Below are positions 41,100 to 54,859 of a DNA stretch of 64,000 nucleotides, one piece after another (the stretch's first letter is position 1; every line of letters begins with the position of its first letter). The notes under the pieces were generated by a model that searched no databases, was not told the DNA's origin, and saw only the letters and a list, made by a program, of their open reading frames with translations. Origin of the DNA: Rhodamnia argentea (lineage: Eukaryota > Streptophyta > Magnoliopsida > Myrtales > Myrtaceae); assembly GCF_020921035.1 (NCBI RefSeq), contig NC_063154.1, forward strand, positions 1,984,001 to 2,048,000, in the 5' to 3' direction. The position numbers and the translations under genes are program-made.

Positions 41100-43098
41100 C
41101 CCGGTGAAGATCGAAGAGAAGACTCGCGCGCTCCGCCCAAGTTCTTGTTCCGCTCGCGCTGGAGAGTAGAGCCAAGAGAGGGAAAACCAGCGAAAGCGAC
41201 CGTCCGGTGAAAGACTACCAAAGTGAGAGTCGCCCCAGCTGAAAAGACAGTCGTAAAAATTACAAATTTTTTATTTTTTTTATAAGCATTATAAGGAAAA
41301 GCTTTATAATGGAGCAAAAAAGTTGCCTGTCATTGAGAATTATTTTATCCATATATTTGAGAGATAAAAATCCATATATGTGTTTTGAAAATTTAAAGAG
41401 GTTCGGCTCCAAATAAAAAATGTAAATGCTTTTATTGCCGAATCCCGTTGCTTGTGCTTACTTAACATGCTCGGGAAGTGTTTGATGATATGTCCAAGCG
41501 GGAACGCGTCGTCTTGGGCAATGATCACCGCGGCATCGATGGAGAGAGCACATTGTCTGTTGCTTGAGGGATGCTTCCGCGATGTGCGAAATTACTGAGA
41601 TTATCACGAGGAGATCTGATTGACTCTCAATCTCTTTAGTCGTGTAGACCGATGCGTTGGATGATGCAACAGACTTTGCAGAGAAGCTGCCAATTCAACG
41701 ACAAGGAAACGGTCTGGTAGAGCTTGTTGGGTGCCTGTGGAGTTGATAGACAAAAGTCCAAACTGGGAGATTTTGAAGATGGAGAAAGCAAGAGAGATGT
41801 ATTGGAGGAGCAATGCGCATAAAAGGAATGCGTATATGATTTTGGGTTTCCATCAATGGGAAAAATTCCTAATTTTGCCCCGGAAGCCGGCAACCTAACA
41901 TCCTCAAAAAGGATGAAACTTTTGTGCATTAGAGGAGCCGAGAGTGAAATGGAGTGCATGGCTTCTGTGCCAGTCCCAACTCCGGCGAGATAGGAATGTG
42001 AATTGCATTTTTCGGAGGTCCCAGGATTACCTAAATTCTGTTAGCAGGTGAATGGTAATTTGTCAACAAGTTGACCTCTGGCTGATCATTTCTTCAAAAG
42101 AGGACTTTGAAAGAAAGGTAAGAAGTCTTTTAATAGTAGTTCTTTTCCTGGAAGTACTGCAATTATTCTGTAGGACAATGGATAGTTCAAGATGATCTTG
42201 AACCGGGGAGAAGTTCTGTTATTGTGTTGTTGCCCGTGATTCTTTTCTGACCAGAGGATTTTGATGCACTTTTGATTCTTTTCTGACTAGAGGATTTTCA
42301 TGCGCTCTGAACAAGACGGTTTCGTGAAATAATCCATTTTACTTTGTCCGGTCGAAGGTTACTCTCAAACGGAAAATGGCGGGATACAGATTAACAGGTC
42401 CGCAACAGATGGTAATTTTCTTATCTCTGTGCTTGGCGATGAAACCTATTCATATTTGCCTGAAGAGCTCATCTTTGGCCGTTGATTGCAAGCACCTGAC
42501 AGTGAAATCCATCTCAACATATCTAACTTCTGTTCTGCAATTTCTGGTCCTTGGCTGTGATAAAAGTGCATCAGGATATCGCACCAGCCGCATTTTCTGT
42601 CTTAGCTCAGCGAGTGCAGGATTTGATATACCAAAGTTCCTATGTTCGTCCTGCTTTTATGTGCTGAGCGTGCAGTTGTTGCTTGCTTCCTGTTCATAGA
42701 CTAAGTTGACCGCAAAAGAAGCCAAAGGAAGAAAAATCATCTACAGGTTGCTAGAGATTTTCCTTCTGGGTTAGATCTAAGAAGCTACCTAGTTGGTTAA
42801 TTCTCAGCATTCGATAAATGGAGTCTTGAAATTTGGGAGCTCATCGGCACGGTAATAGTAATACAAAGACAGTGGAGTAACATTACCATGTCTTTCATTG
42901 GCTTCAACAGGTATAATTTGTACACGATTCACTAACTCTAGGAAGTATTGTATACTCAAGATGGATAAAATCCTGCATAATCTAAAGGTTTCTGCATCTC
43001 AAATACATCGCAGAAGATATGCAAGCAACACCATGACCTCTGCCTTGCCAGGACAAAACGGCAGCAAAAATACTGGGATGCGAAGGGAAGAGAAACAA
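41100..43098. other. Intergenic, no gene recognised
   Basis: A frame at 42376-42699 (107 codons, +) starts in an ordinary context but resembles no family and is probably chance. A 38-40 bp direct repeat (ttgattcttttctga, agaggattttg/c) occurs at about 42237-42305. The region includes the 3' end of the AVT6-type transporter. Confidence 0.4.
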
Positions 43099-45440
43099 CT
43101 ATGATCTGCTTCCTGTCAAACTGTATATGTTCGTCAAAATGGCAACTGTACTTGTTATTGCTGCCAGGCCAATCATTACTCCTGCAACGACCCTGTCCTT
43201 CACGGTTGAGATACCATGGATATCTCTGCACAGAATAGTACAAAACAAGATAAGTCGACAATATTTTTGAAGCCATGCAATTCTTATGGATGCCGAATAT
43301 ACTGGACAGGATTGATACCTCAGCACAATGGCGCCTGGGAAGATGAATGCGAGGCAGACTGCAGAGGTGGATCCAACAAATTGGAAAAAGTACCAAATGT
43401 CTGGAATAGCAATTGCAGCGAGATAACTGATGACAAGCAGTACAAGCGTGAGCCACAAGAATCTAGGTGTGTCGGTGGCCAGAAGCGGCTTCTTTTGGAA
43501 AAGAAATTCGTCAATGTTGGCTCGTAGGGAGAAATTCAAGAGGGGAAACACCAGCATGAGGTGTAGAGCATAGCTCAACCGGACTGTGTCGTTCAGCAAT
43601 GAGCCAATCGCTGTATCCGAGTCCCGGTCGAAGTTGATGAGTATGTCGGCCATGATAGAGTCACCGAAGAGCAGATAGCCGAAAATTCCTATCGCAAAGT
43701 AGATGGAAGCACAGAGCACTAGTGATATTCTGACTGCAGCAATCATATGAGAGGGTCTTGCGAGCTCAGAACCAATTGGATGAACTGCAGGTAATGGGAT
43801 TCAGAACTGCATCATAAACTTGATGAAATCTCAAAACGAGGATAAGAACTTTTTTCTGTATTTGACTGATGCTAATGCTAAAGTTCTTTCAAGGCATGAT
43901 CGACACTACTACTGAATCTTATGCTGAGCACAAAAGATTCTTCTTTTGTTCTCACCGTTGAAGTGAAACGTGAAGGCCGTCACAATAACCGGAACGGCAG
44001 TAAAGAGGTTGAAGAACGAAGACCGGTTCTCCAAATCAGGCAGCAGTCTTGGGCTCTTTGCTTTCCCCTCCAAGAGGGCACAGACTGCCAATACCGAGCT
44101 GATGGCGACGAAGACCACTGCTAGAAGAACTGATACAGCCGAGCTGAATCTCAAAGATTCTGGAAACACCACCATAGAGATTTAGAAAGCACAAACCTCA
44201 GCAGCAAGGTGAAAGTTCGTTGAGCGTTTAAGATCTTATTGAACTTAATCAAAAGGTCTCCTGTTCAGTACGAAAACTTTTTTCTTCCTTTTGCTGAAGT
44301 TTTCTTCTAAGTTAACTCTTTCTTGGGTAACGATCTTCTTAATGAAGTTGTTCTTAAGCTATGACAGCGAGGATATTCAAGAGGGAGACCTTCCAAAGAA
44401 AGCATAGGACAACCATCTCCCCCTAATGACTGCAGGAGAGTTAAAAGAAAGATGGCCAACAGATACTCACCGACACGGCGTAGCAAGACCAGCGGAAGCA
44501 TCACAAACACTAGAATGAAGAGGAGCGCAAATTCTCTGGAGTTCCACCAGTGAACACCGAACCACTCCTGCAAGATCCCCAGATGGACTGATCCATCGGG
44601 CTGATTTCCAGAGAGTACGTCCCCTGAAAGGGATGATACTGAGATATAGTGATGCCGAAAAGTTTTACTAGCAAATCTGATTCTAAATGTCAAAACCGTG
44701 TCCTTAAAACGACAGGAACAAGGATTTGAAGAATCACCAATGCAACTGATTCAAGTCATTCATCTATAATAAGTACATGAAACGACGATCAATTGAAATA
44801 CTCCGTAGATTTCTTATATCACCCTGTCATCCGTCATCTGTCATCGTATTTCTCTCTTCAATCTAATCAGAAGAGGTAATGTTTTCAGGATGATTTTGTC
44901 CAAGACATTGCTATTAATCTGTGAAGCATGTTAAGAAATTGAAGGAATCGACCCCTTTCAGGAATCTCACAAGCTCCAAAACCTTATGGCCCTAAAGAAC
45001 CAGTGATGGCTACCAGATGCAGGTGTTAGTGCCATTAAACATTAACTAACCACCTTATGGATATAGCTCATCTACTTACCGATGATGATAAGGTAGATGA
45101 TTAGACACCCGAGGTTCGTGATCATGACACAAACTTGCACTGCCACGGATCCAACCCGCCCGAACGACTCCTTCATGAGTCCTGCATACGTCGTGGCTTC
45201 CCCAGAGTGCGTGAACCTCAACAGGAACTCGACCGACACGTCGGCGAGCCACGCGATGACCATGATCAGCACAAACGCGGGGACGGCCCCGAGGACCTTG
45301 AGAGTCGCTGGTATGGACATGATCCCAGCCCCAATAATGGTCGTCGAGACGTTGAAAACCGCGCCAGAGACTGATGCCGGCCTGGCGGACGACTTCTTCT
45401 CCGGCAGCAGTGGGACATGCGGTTCGGCCTCCGGCGACAT
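43099..45440 (-). CDS. AVT6C: AVT6-type amino acid transporter (SLC38-like)
   Basis: Five exons, 45440-45080, 44623-44471, 44159-43956, 43784-43319 and 43225-43099, give 436 aa with about eleven membrane segments. Signatures of the Aa_trans family: SGAVFNVSTTIIGAGIMSIP in the first helix, AFTFHFN in the middle, GYLLFGD and the end VVAGVMIGL. All introns are GT-AG. Relatives in Arabidopsis (AVT6 group) export amino acids from the vacuole or carry them across other membranes; substrate and membrane cannot be read from the sequence. The symbol is assigned from family and gene order (Arabidopsis At3g56200, from memory) rather than from a tree. The N-terminus MSPEAEPHVPLLPEK has a dileucine-like acidic motif of a kind used in vacuolar sorting. 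Confidence 0.9.
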
Positions 45441-46636
45441 GGCTGCTGGGAAATTTCAGGCACTGGATTGAGGTCTGAGCTCCGGATCTTGGATGCTGTC
45501 TTATTGTCCATGATTGTCCATGAATGCTAATATATCTGCGCTCGTTTTTGCATGTGGGTCTGACTTGGCTTCCGAAAATATTATTGGTCGGAGGGAAATG
45601 TCTGTAATTCTTCCCAAGTAAGATTAGGACAAGGACGTAAATTCGATGGACGCTTCCCAGCTTATGTCCTTTTTTAAGATTATTTGACAGCTCGGAGTGG
45701 GACTAAAGAATGGTTGGTGGGCAATAATGGATGAACGCAGACGTAGAGCAACGCAGCCTCGAGAATGCAGAAATGTATGGGGACGGAAATGAGTTTAGGG
45801 GGGATGGGTTTGACCTGGGTTGGAAACATAACATCCAATTCGGTTTTGTCTTTGCCAACAAATTGACACGGGCTTATTGGATGGTCCCGCTCGAGCAATC
45901 TTTTGTTGGGAGCATATAGCAGAGGTCTAATACCTTCATTAACATATCCAATTGAATTCATCTTTACTCAAAAATTTAAGTCAATGAATTCATGACCAAT
46001 TTGAATATATTAACTACTTTACATCACATTCATTTTTCGATATGTAACTTCTATGATACAAACCACTTATGTATTTCAGCAGATTCGACGAACAGAAACT
46101 TGTAAAAACACGTGACCAAACTGACTTTCTCCAATCATGGTTTCTGTTGATGTTCTAAAGGGGACGACGGGGGTGGGTTTTGGGAGATCCGTGTCGATAT
46201 TGAACACGTTCTTCTTTTTTTTTTTTTTTTTTTGGGTCAAACGTTCTTCTTTGTTGAATTAGCGGAAAAGAGAGAGAGAGAGAGAGAGAGAGAGAATCAA
46301 CGTCTCGGAATAAGGATTGTGGTCAAATACGGACAGTTGAAAAGGATGGTTCGACCAAAAAGAAAAAAGAAAAAAGCAAAGGATGGACGGAGGTAGGGAG
46401 TAGTATTAATAAAGCTGTAGTGGGAAAGCATGCTTGAAAAGCGAGATTCCTATGTCCATGTCATGATTTGATTTCTGGGTATGATTTGGTTCTTTAACTT
46501 TTTGCATGTCTCCTCTTTGGTTCCATTTTTAATTTATAAGGATGACGGAGCTGAGTTGGAAGTGACTGTACTCGTGCCCATCGTGAGAGTTTCCTAGGTG
46601 TTTCGAAAAGACATGTAGCTATCCATCAATGGCAAA
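45441..46636. other. Intergenic, no gene recognised
   Basis: It holds the upstream flank of the AVT6-type gene, a poly-T run (about 46217-46233) and an (AG)n microsatellite (about 46270-46295). Nothing coding was recognised. Confidence 0.5.
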
Positions 46637-47390
46637 AGGCCAATCAAATCCTAAATTTATTGTATTTATACTAATTCAATCATAAAATACTTAATTATGT
46701 CAATTTGATCCTAAAAATTTTATATTTTTATCAATTGAGCTCATCCGATCAATTTTAGCATGAAATCGTTAACGTGGACACCGACCGTCCAACGTGGACA
46801 CCGACCGTCCAACATGACACGGTCAACGTTGACATAGACTTTTCAAACAATTTTTTATTATTTTAAAATATTATTTTGATTTTTCTTTTTTCTTTTTTTT
46901 CTTCAATACTTTTTTTTATTGATTAAAGGATGGCGAGGGTCAACAGTTGACCCATGCCTGCCATAGGCGAAGCCCGATGACCCCGCCAGTACTAGGTGAG
47001 GGCAACATGGGTGAGGGTCACGACGCCCTTCCCACTTGGCCTAGATTTGGCAAGAGCTTCGCGGCCAGGTCGTGATACCCTTTCCTAGTGTCAGTGACCC
47101 TTAATTAAAAAAAGAATGAATGAAGAAAATAAAAGGAAAAAAAAGAAAGAACCAAAAACAAATTAATAAAAAATAAATAAATAATTATAAGAAAATTCCA
47201 CATTAATGTTGGTCGTGTCACATAGGATAATCAATATCCACGTTAGCGATTTCCGGCTAAAGTTGGCTGAATAAACTCAATTGGCACAAATGTAAAAAGT
47301 TTAGAATTAAATTAGCACAATTGAAAATGGTTTAAAACTCAATTATCATTAATGCGATAGGTTTATGACTTTTTTTACACTTGTCGAGTT
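46637..47390. mobile_element. Foldback family copy
   Basis: Left arm (about 46640-46830: aatcctaaatttattg, caattgagctcatccgatc, gaaatcgttaacgtgg) and right arm (about 47200-47385: ccacgttagcgatttccgg, actcaattggcacaa, gcgataggtttatgac) are inverted relatives of the family at 18360. A 20-bp tandem duplication (gtggacaccgaccgtccaac) lies in the left arm. The core has a pyrimidine run, a GC-rich block of gcgaggg and gtgaggg words, then a purine run. Confidence 0.55.
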
Positions 47391-48046
47391 CAATCTTGCA
47401 AGTATAAAGCCTTTGTAGTGACCTATTCGAGAATGCTTTTGGGTCCTTATGGCACGGGAAGTCTTTTTCTTCGTTACAAACGATAAATAAAGGATTTTTA
47501 TCTAATAGAACCGAGTTAAAAATGATTCCATAAGTAGGGTTCAATTGCCAACGCATATATAATTTTTAACTTTGAAAAACGAGTTCATTCCATTAATAGA
47601 TAAAAAAAATTCAATTGACAATTGATTGGATAAATGATATTTTATGCTGGAGATTGACCTTGTATGAATCCATAAAATGTATGGGAGAGTCGAGGATGCA
47701 GTGAAAGATCCGGGTCTTTCTCATGGGCTCTTGTCCTTCTTTGGGCCGTCCTATGGACTCCCGTCTAATGGCTCCATTTGGGAAAAGGGGCCCCGCATAG
47801 AGAAAGAACCCGACAACGTTGAAGACCGATCCGACCCGACCCGATCCGTGACAACAAGACTCTTCCATGGACATCTCTCCACCTTTCTTAGCACGTTTCC
47901 TCTCTCTGCGTTCCACACCACCGAAGACCTTCTGTCGCCACCACCTCGACGCGTCTCTGCTTTAAGCAGAGTAGTCCGCTTCGTATCCGACCAGTCTCCA
48001 CGATCGGCCGATAATTCACGAACTCCGCGATCGAGGAACCGAGATA
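47391..48046. other. Intergenic and alpha-SNAP promoter/leader
   Basis: No separate gene. The GC-richer stretch from about 47815, containing gacccgaccc words, is the likely promoter and 5' UTR of alpha-SNAP. Confidence 0.45.
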
Positions 48047-51000
48047 ATGGGGGATCAATTGGCCAGAGGAGACGAATTCGAGAAGAAAGCAGAGAAGAAG
48101 TTGAATGGCTGGGGGTTGTTCAGCTCCAAGCACGAAGACGCCGCCGATCTCTACGACAAAGCCGCCAATTGCTTCAAGCTCGCCAAATCTTGTATTACAA
48201 TCGCTCCGCTCTGCTATTTCAATCCGATTTACTCCGTGTCGATGGAAATCTTTGGGGAACAATCTGTGGATGTGTCGCGCGCTTGCTTTAGACGATCGAA
48301 GTAGCGGACTGCGTTTGCATGCATTTAGGCGATCGTGGAGATTCGGGAACTCGGTCGTACTTTAGGGTTGTTCTGGCTTTGGTTCCCCGGGAAGGAGAGT
48401 GGTTTTGCGATCTAAGCTTGTTGAGTGTCTGGGTTTTGGCAGATTGAATTTATATTTGGGTTGATTAATTTTGATTTGGTTAAGATTGATAGGGTGAGGT
48501 TGGTTTAGAAAATGCATGTAACTGTAAGTCTTTCCCGATGGATATCTTGGGCGCTGACATACTTCTCTTCAAGATTACCTGGTCTCTTTTCATCTTATTT
48601 ACTTGTTTCTTTTCGTTTCCGTTTCTCTGTGATTGATGCTTTTTGGTTGATTGATTCACTGAATAGGTTAATGCGCGGGTTTGGGAAAGAAAAATGAATG
48701 TTTCACTTGGCTTTATAATATATACTATAGCTTCTAATGTTACTGATTCTTGGGTTCTATCTCGATTGTCCATGTAGGATTGATGATATATGTATCACAA
48801 GAGCTATATTGATCTTGATCCTTTAAATAACCATGGAACTTGTTTGGTTCGCCATGAGCTTCGTGGATTGTAGCTATCTAGGTTAGCTTTCAGAGGGCAT
48901 GCCGTGTTGAGCAACCTATGGCTTGCTAATGTTCATAATCTTGTCAATGTTTCAGGGGACCGAGCTGGATCAACTTATATAAAGTTAGCAAACTGTCACT
49001 TAAAGGCAAGTGCCTACCTTTTCCAGGACTGAAAACCAGACAATATGCTTCTCTCTTAAGACTAACTTGACAATTGGTTCATGCAACAGTGTGAAAGCAA
49101 GCATGAAGCTGCCTCCTCTTTTGTCGATGCTGCCAATTGCTACAAGAAAACATCCTCCAAGGGTATGCGTCTGTTGATACTTGATGTAAGATAACAAAAG
49201 ATGATTGGAAGATTATTTGCTCCTCATTAAAGGCATTCCTTGGTCAATAACCATTTGGATGTTTTTTTTTTTTTTTTGCGTAAAGACCATTTGGATGTTT
49301 CTGTCTAGGCTTCAGCAAAACCTTCTTGAATCCATCATTTTTAAACGTAATCTTAGTAGCTCCATTTGGCCAAATGTTTTTGTCCTTTGGGCTGTTAGCA
49401 ATCTCTGGCCTCTGGACATTGTAGCCTCCAAGCAAAAAAAAAAAAAAAAAAAGAAGGGACATTATAGCCTTTTCCTTGGGGTTCACGTGATTGTTTTTTT
49501 TTTTTTTTTTGCTGTTGCATTTCTCGCTGTAAGTATCAAGTATGCCTTTCAGTTCATTCTTTGTTCCCAAGCCTTATCCCTATTTTTTTTGTCTCAATAA
49601 GGCATGGATGATCTTTATCTGACGTAGCCACTTTTTATGTAGAGGCAATAACTTGCTTGGAGCAGGCTGTGAGTTTGTTCATGGACATAGGGAGGCTCAA
49701 TATGGCTGCCAGATATTACAAGGTGCAATTCTCTCTTTGACATCAGTCTGAATCAATCCTGCAATTACACGACCTTGTGAAAGCACTCTTAGCATTAACA
49801 TGCTTCAGCAGTATCTTCCTTGAGAGATATTCCTAGCCGACCATGATTTTTTTATGAACCATCATGTCGGAGCGTTGTTTTCTGGAACTTTCCCTTTCTC
49901 AGAATCCAATTATCTTCAAGGATTTAGAAAGTGTGCTCATTTCTTTAACGCACCTGATGGATGAATTTCTAGGAACAAGGTCGGGTTTGATGAAAGTTAT
50001 TAATTACAGGCTTACACTGCCTTGAGATATGACATTGGGAAAGACTTTAATCAGGTGGAATGAACTAGTGTTTATGAAAGATGTGACTTCGCCAAGTATT
50101 GTTAGTGTTTATGGATATTTTAGCTATGGAAGTTAATTTACGGAAGTGAAGAGGTATCCATGATGAGCACCCAATGATTAATTGATATTGGCTGTGGTGG
50201 TCGCTCTAGTGTGAGGTCAAACTGGCCGAGGAGCGCAGTTACTCAATTCTGGTGAAATTACGGACAATAAAAATTATAAAATGACACGAATTGGTCACTG
50301 ATGGTTCTGTTCTTTTTCTTTTTCATTGACTAATGATGCCAGCGAAGGGGTAAGGGGCCTTTAGTGGGTGAGTTGCGCTTGTTCAACATCGTCAGGATGT
50401 AGATGTCGGAAAACGATAGCTCATTGATTTATGTTCTCCCAGACTGAGGCAGCCTCCGATGACCTGTGGTTTTGTTGTGTAGGATATTGGTGAGTTGTAT
50501 GAGTCTGAGCAGAACCTTGAACGTGCTATTGACAATTTTGAGAGGGCAGCTGAGCTCTTCGAAAGTGAAGAAGTGACCACTTCTGCCAACCAGTGCAAGC
50601 AGAAGGTTGCACAGTTTGCAGCTCAACTAGAGCAGTAAGCCTTTCTTTAGCTAAGCGGCATTGCTAGATGCTAATGCTGTTTGACACGGCAACAAAATTA
50701 AGTCAACCGATGAATTTCTTTTGATCTTGTTTTTTGGCTGCAATTTATGCAACTTGATTTTCCATAGCTGACATTAAAGAGAACTTTGAATTGAAAGAAG
50801 ATTTTGATTCTGCTTTTCAGATTTGTTTGCCCATTCTTTTAGTTTATTGCTGGCTTATTTGGTTGCACCTTCATTTGTATTAACTTCGTCAATTATCTGA
50901 TGCATGATATTGTTGCGTTGTCTCTGTTCATCTGGTGCTTCTTGATTGACAAAAATTCTCTGTTATCAAGAGTGGATATCCTTTTTCACGTGTCAGACAC

Positions 51001-52189
51001 ACACACAACAAAAAAAAAAACTCATATGCAGACATGTTATTTATGCACACTTGTGTAAAATACTCAACATATGTTACCTAGGAAAAAATAAGATGAAGAA
51101 TGCTCAGCTGAACACGATTATAGTAAGGATAGGCCAACTGGTAGTGCTACTGAAGTTGCTTGAAGATTCTTAATGGGATACTGAATATTTTATCTGTTAT
51201 GCTTTTCAGATACCAGAAAGCTATTGAGATTTATGAGGAGATAGCACGGCATTCTCTTAACAACAACTTACTGAAGTATGGAGTGAAAGGACACCTGCTA
51301 AATGCTGGCCTTTGCCAACTCTGCAAGGCCGATATAGTTGCAATAGCAAATGCACTGGAACGCTATCAGGTCTTGTTCCTGGCCCTTAACCATAAATTAC
51401 CTTGTTTCTCGGACTGAACTCATGGATGCGCATTTGCCTTGCAGGAACTTGATCCAACTTTCTCTGGAACACGTGAATTCAGATTGTTAAAGGTTTTACC
51501 TGTTGATAGTGTTCCTGCTCCATTTGTCTGAGTGTTGCCTTTTTGACCTTTATATGAAATGGACTTTCCGTCCTCTATTTTTAGTCCTCGCTGTCCCTCG
51601 GATGTGGTTCTAGTTCCTTTTATCTTTCTGTTGTATTGTATTTTTTTGTTTTTTCACATAACAGAAATGTTGCCTGTTGTGTTTTTCACCTTGCAATTTG
51701 CTGTGGTTTGATTGTTAGAGGTGAGAATTATTTTCTTTGTCCAGGATATCGCTGATGCAATTGATGAAGAAGATGTCGTGAAGTTCACTGATGTTGTGAA
51801 GGAGTTCGACAGCATGACTCCTTTGGTAAAACACTCTCATGCCTCATGTTACTATCTAATTGGCCTTTCTGCAGATTGCTTTTCCTTCTTGTGTGTTGGC
51901 AAAGATCATTTCGCACATTTATCATGACATTACCTAGATAGTACGAAAGCAATTGGCACTCACCCTCTCTGCTTTTGGTTCTTTAAGTATCATTAAAATG
52001 CTGTGCTCCTGGCCTTGAATTTAGAGTTGAAGATCCTGCTCCTGGCGTTGAATTTAGAGATGAAAATCCTGTATCTTCTTCATGGTTATTATTCTTTTGT
52101 TTGTGTAGGATGCGTGGAAAACAACTCTTCTGCTGAGGGTAAAGGAAAAGCTGAAGGCCAAGGAATTAGAGGAGGATGATCTCACATGA
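48047..52189 (+). CDS. ASNAP: Alpha-SNAP (soluble NSF attachment protein)
   Basis: Nine exons, 48047-48191, 48956-49005, 49090-49162, 49643-49722, 50483-50634, 51210-51369, 51445-51492, 51745-51825 and 52109-52189, give 289 aa, the usual length. It is built of TPR-like helical hairpins: [94 protein letters not shown]. It ends with [20 protein letters not shown] and LEEDDLT. Alpha-SNAP binds SNARE complexes and recruits NSF, whose ATPase it stimulates, to disassemble them after membrane fusion at the Golgi and other endomembranes. Intron 2 uses a GC donor (AAAG|GCAAGT); the other introns are GT-AG. The conserved acidic C-terminus is present, so it should be functional. Confidence 0.95.
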
Positions 52190-53395
52190 TTCTTCCTTGT
52201 TACTTTCTTTGATAGCTGTTCATCATTTAACTGTTCGTGTGTATGGGTCTATCTCTGACGATTATAACTTGTTGAGATTGCTTGGCTTGCCTGGTGTTTT
52301 CTTTTCATCTTGGGGGCTTGGATTTGCAAATATGTGCTTGATAACTCTTTTAAGTACTAATGTCTTTCGAATGATATTAACTTCTACATAATAAATACAT
52401 TAAGCTGTCTGGTCATCTCAGTTCTTGTGATGTCATCTAGGTAATGGCTTTCTGCCTTTCTTTTGTGGAGAGGGGCGACTGCTGTCCACTCACTTTTTGG
52501 TTTTGTTTATAAAATACACGAAACGCTGAAATTGCTTGTGGCTTATACGGCAACAATTATTTAAATATTTAACGACCCATAAAATAAAAATAAAATAGCT
52601 TTGAAAGTAACTGTCTATATTTATTTAAAGATTTGGAGTGCACCATATTATTCATATGAGAATGTGATATTGTAATGGGAACATCAATGTCTGACGAAAC
52701 CTACGTTGTATACAATTATTTAACCATAATTTGGAACTAAGCCGTTTTGTTTTGGGATATCTAGCTAATACCTAAAATCTTAATGCAATTGCCTCATCCT
52801 CGTGACTGGAGCTTCCGTCTATTACTGACAAGCCAATGAATGATTATTGAATTGAACAGCTGACGAAGCATGTCATATCGCGACCCGAATGAGCTTATTA
52901 ACCTCGATTATCTCAAGACAACCACAAACATAGGCAAGCTCAAAGTTGGTTTCCGAACGAATGAATTCGTGTTATCCCCAAACAAACCCGGAAAAAAAGG
53001 AGCTAATCGAGTTCTTGTTGAGCCTACCCACTTTCCCTCCGGCCCACAAATCCCATGGTGAGGTTAGCCCAATGTTGGGCGCATCTGTATTGCCAGAGGA
53101 TGTGGAGATGACGGACGTGCACGAGGAAAGTAAACGTGTAGTAAGGCCACAAAGCGTCACTTTCGGTAGAAGAAAGGGGTGAGTTAGTGTCGAAGAGTGT
53201 GTGCTTAATCAGATCCGAGTCATATGAGCACTAGCAGGCATGGAGGTGGGTTCGGGGAGTTGACTATATCACATGGAAGTAATCATCCCGCGTATTCCCG
53301 GCGACCGACATTGTATCTAGCAACGTGAAAACTGGCTTTAGATATCGCTCGCTAGAAGGGGCAAAAAACTATCATTTGGGAGAAATTTTCATGTA
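52190..53395. other. Intergenic, no gene recognised
   Basis: The first 200 bases are the 3' flank of alpha-SNAP. Short frames at 52870-53182 are of unknown family and are probably relics. Confidence 0.45.
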
Positions 53396-53965
53396 AAAAG
53401 AAAATGATTTCCGATGGGGAAAATGGTTTTGTTTTCCTTTATTTGTTGACATGTGACCGAAAACATTTGCTGATGTTTAGAACTCATTTGGAAAATGATT
53501 TCGATCTTTGAATTTATCCGAGTTGAAAAAATACCATGAATTTTTTAAGAACTTTTTATCTTTTTATTTTTCTGCTTCCTCCGCCGGTCCTCGAGCCTCG
53601 ACAACGGCCGGCAACCGGTCACATGAGGTCTAGCCTCACCGGCCTCGGGCATGCTCAAGCTCTCTGGATATGTGTGGTCGGTCACCGGCCGTCGGCCATT
53701 GCCAAGGCCTCGCAACCAATGAGGCTTGACCTCGTGTGACCGATGTCCAGAATCAGGCGGAGGAAGAAGAAAAAGAAAAATATGAAAAATAAAGTATAAA
53801 AATATATAATATAAGATAAATAAATATTAAAAAATCGAAATGAGCAATTCTGAAAAGTATTTTCACTTCTTTGGATATAGGAATTCATTTTCATAATTTT
53901 ATGCATGAATTTTTCATTAACTGGAAAGTAATTTCCATTGACTATGTCATTTTTGCGAACCTCAC
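53396..53965. mobile_element. Probable TIR relic with GC-rich core
   Basis: Arms rich in ggaaaatgattt (left, about 53405-53505) and inverted-like gaaagtaatttcc (right, about 53920-53945) enclose a GC-rich core with gccggtcc and accggcc words (53580-53720). It resembles the 636-1260 element in its arms. No ends or target duplication were fixed. Confidence 0.3.
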
Positions 53966-54102
53966 CTCGGACAATCAATTCCCAAAAAATTGTTTACTCA
54001 AAAACCTCACCCTAAATGGGTAGTTATACCACCATGCCCCCAATTTTCAAAACCACGACAAAGATAGACATCATTTTTATTTTGGGTACAATTTGAAGGA
54101 TG

Positions 54103-54411
54103 GACACGCATGGTAATACTTCTACTCTAGAAATCAACTTATGGCCGGAAATTGATTTTTCCTACTTCGCTTCTCGAACATAAGTTGATTTTTTTTCCTT
54201 CTCGAGAGAAGTAAACTTTTTTTTACACTTTCAAGTAGCTCCAAAACTACTTACGGAGAAGGAAAAAAAAAAAAAAGTTTCACAAGTAGAAAAATGAAAT
54301 TGCATAACCAAATTAATTTCTCTCTTAGAAGTTATGTCATCAAACGGATTTCTGTTTCAAAAATACTTCTAAAGCAGGAATTATAATCGAGAAGTGTTGT
54401 TATGCACGCCC
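54103..54411. mobile_element. Relative of the PIF/Harbinger-type MITE at 2232
   Basis: Left end ggacacgcatggtaatacttct and right end gaagtgttgttatgcacgccc (inverted) match the ends of the MITE at 2232, and both contain cttct-rich arms. It is about 309 bp. No TNA target duplication is preserved, so it is an older or damaged copy. Confidence 0.6.
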
Positions 54412-54859
54412 TCAGTCGATTGGAAAAGAGTGGAGGAAAAAAGTACAGCCCTGGTTGAGAAAAGGGGGCACACAGAAGGTCATCCACCGAAACCTTCAAA
54501 CTTCCACTAATGACCACGGAGAAAGCAAGCAAACCTCATGACTAATTTATGCACAATTACAAAGTTCTGCATATTGTCAAACTGTAAAGGGGGAAAGCAG
54601 AAAAAGCATTTGGAGTTGGTCACCGATGGTGATTGATAGTGCTCCTTTGCTGCTTTTCCACTGGGATTCTGCGAACAGCCATGCTGATCCACCGCCCTTG
54701 GGATTATGCACAGCACAGGACATTCATTTGCTGTGTAACTTTGAAAAAGTGGAAACAGGGAAGAGAAAAACAGCAAAGAAAATCGGCCAGTTTAGTCGAA
54801 TTCTGCTCTAGACTCCATCCATGAGATGCAATGGAGTCAACTCAGGATGCGTGGATTTC

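Noticed and set aside
42376..42699. 107-codon open frame on +
   Set aside because: Resembles nothing known and sits between two minus-strand genes with no supporting context.
47677..48291. 204-codon open frame on + overlapping the start of alpha-SNAP
   Set aside because: It is a shadow of the GC-rich leader and first exon of alpha-SNAP in another frame.
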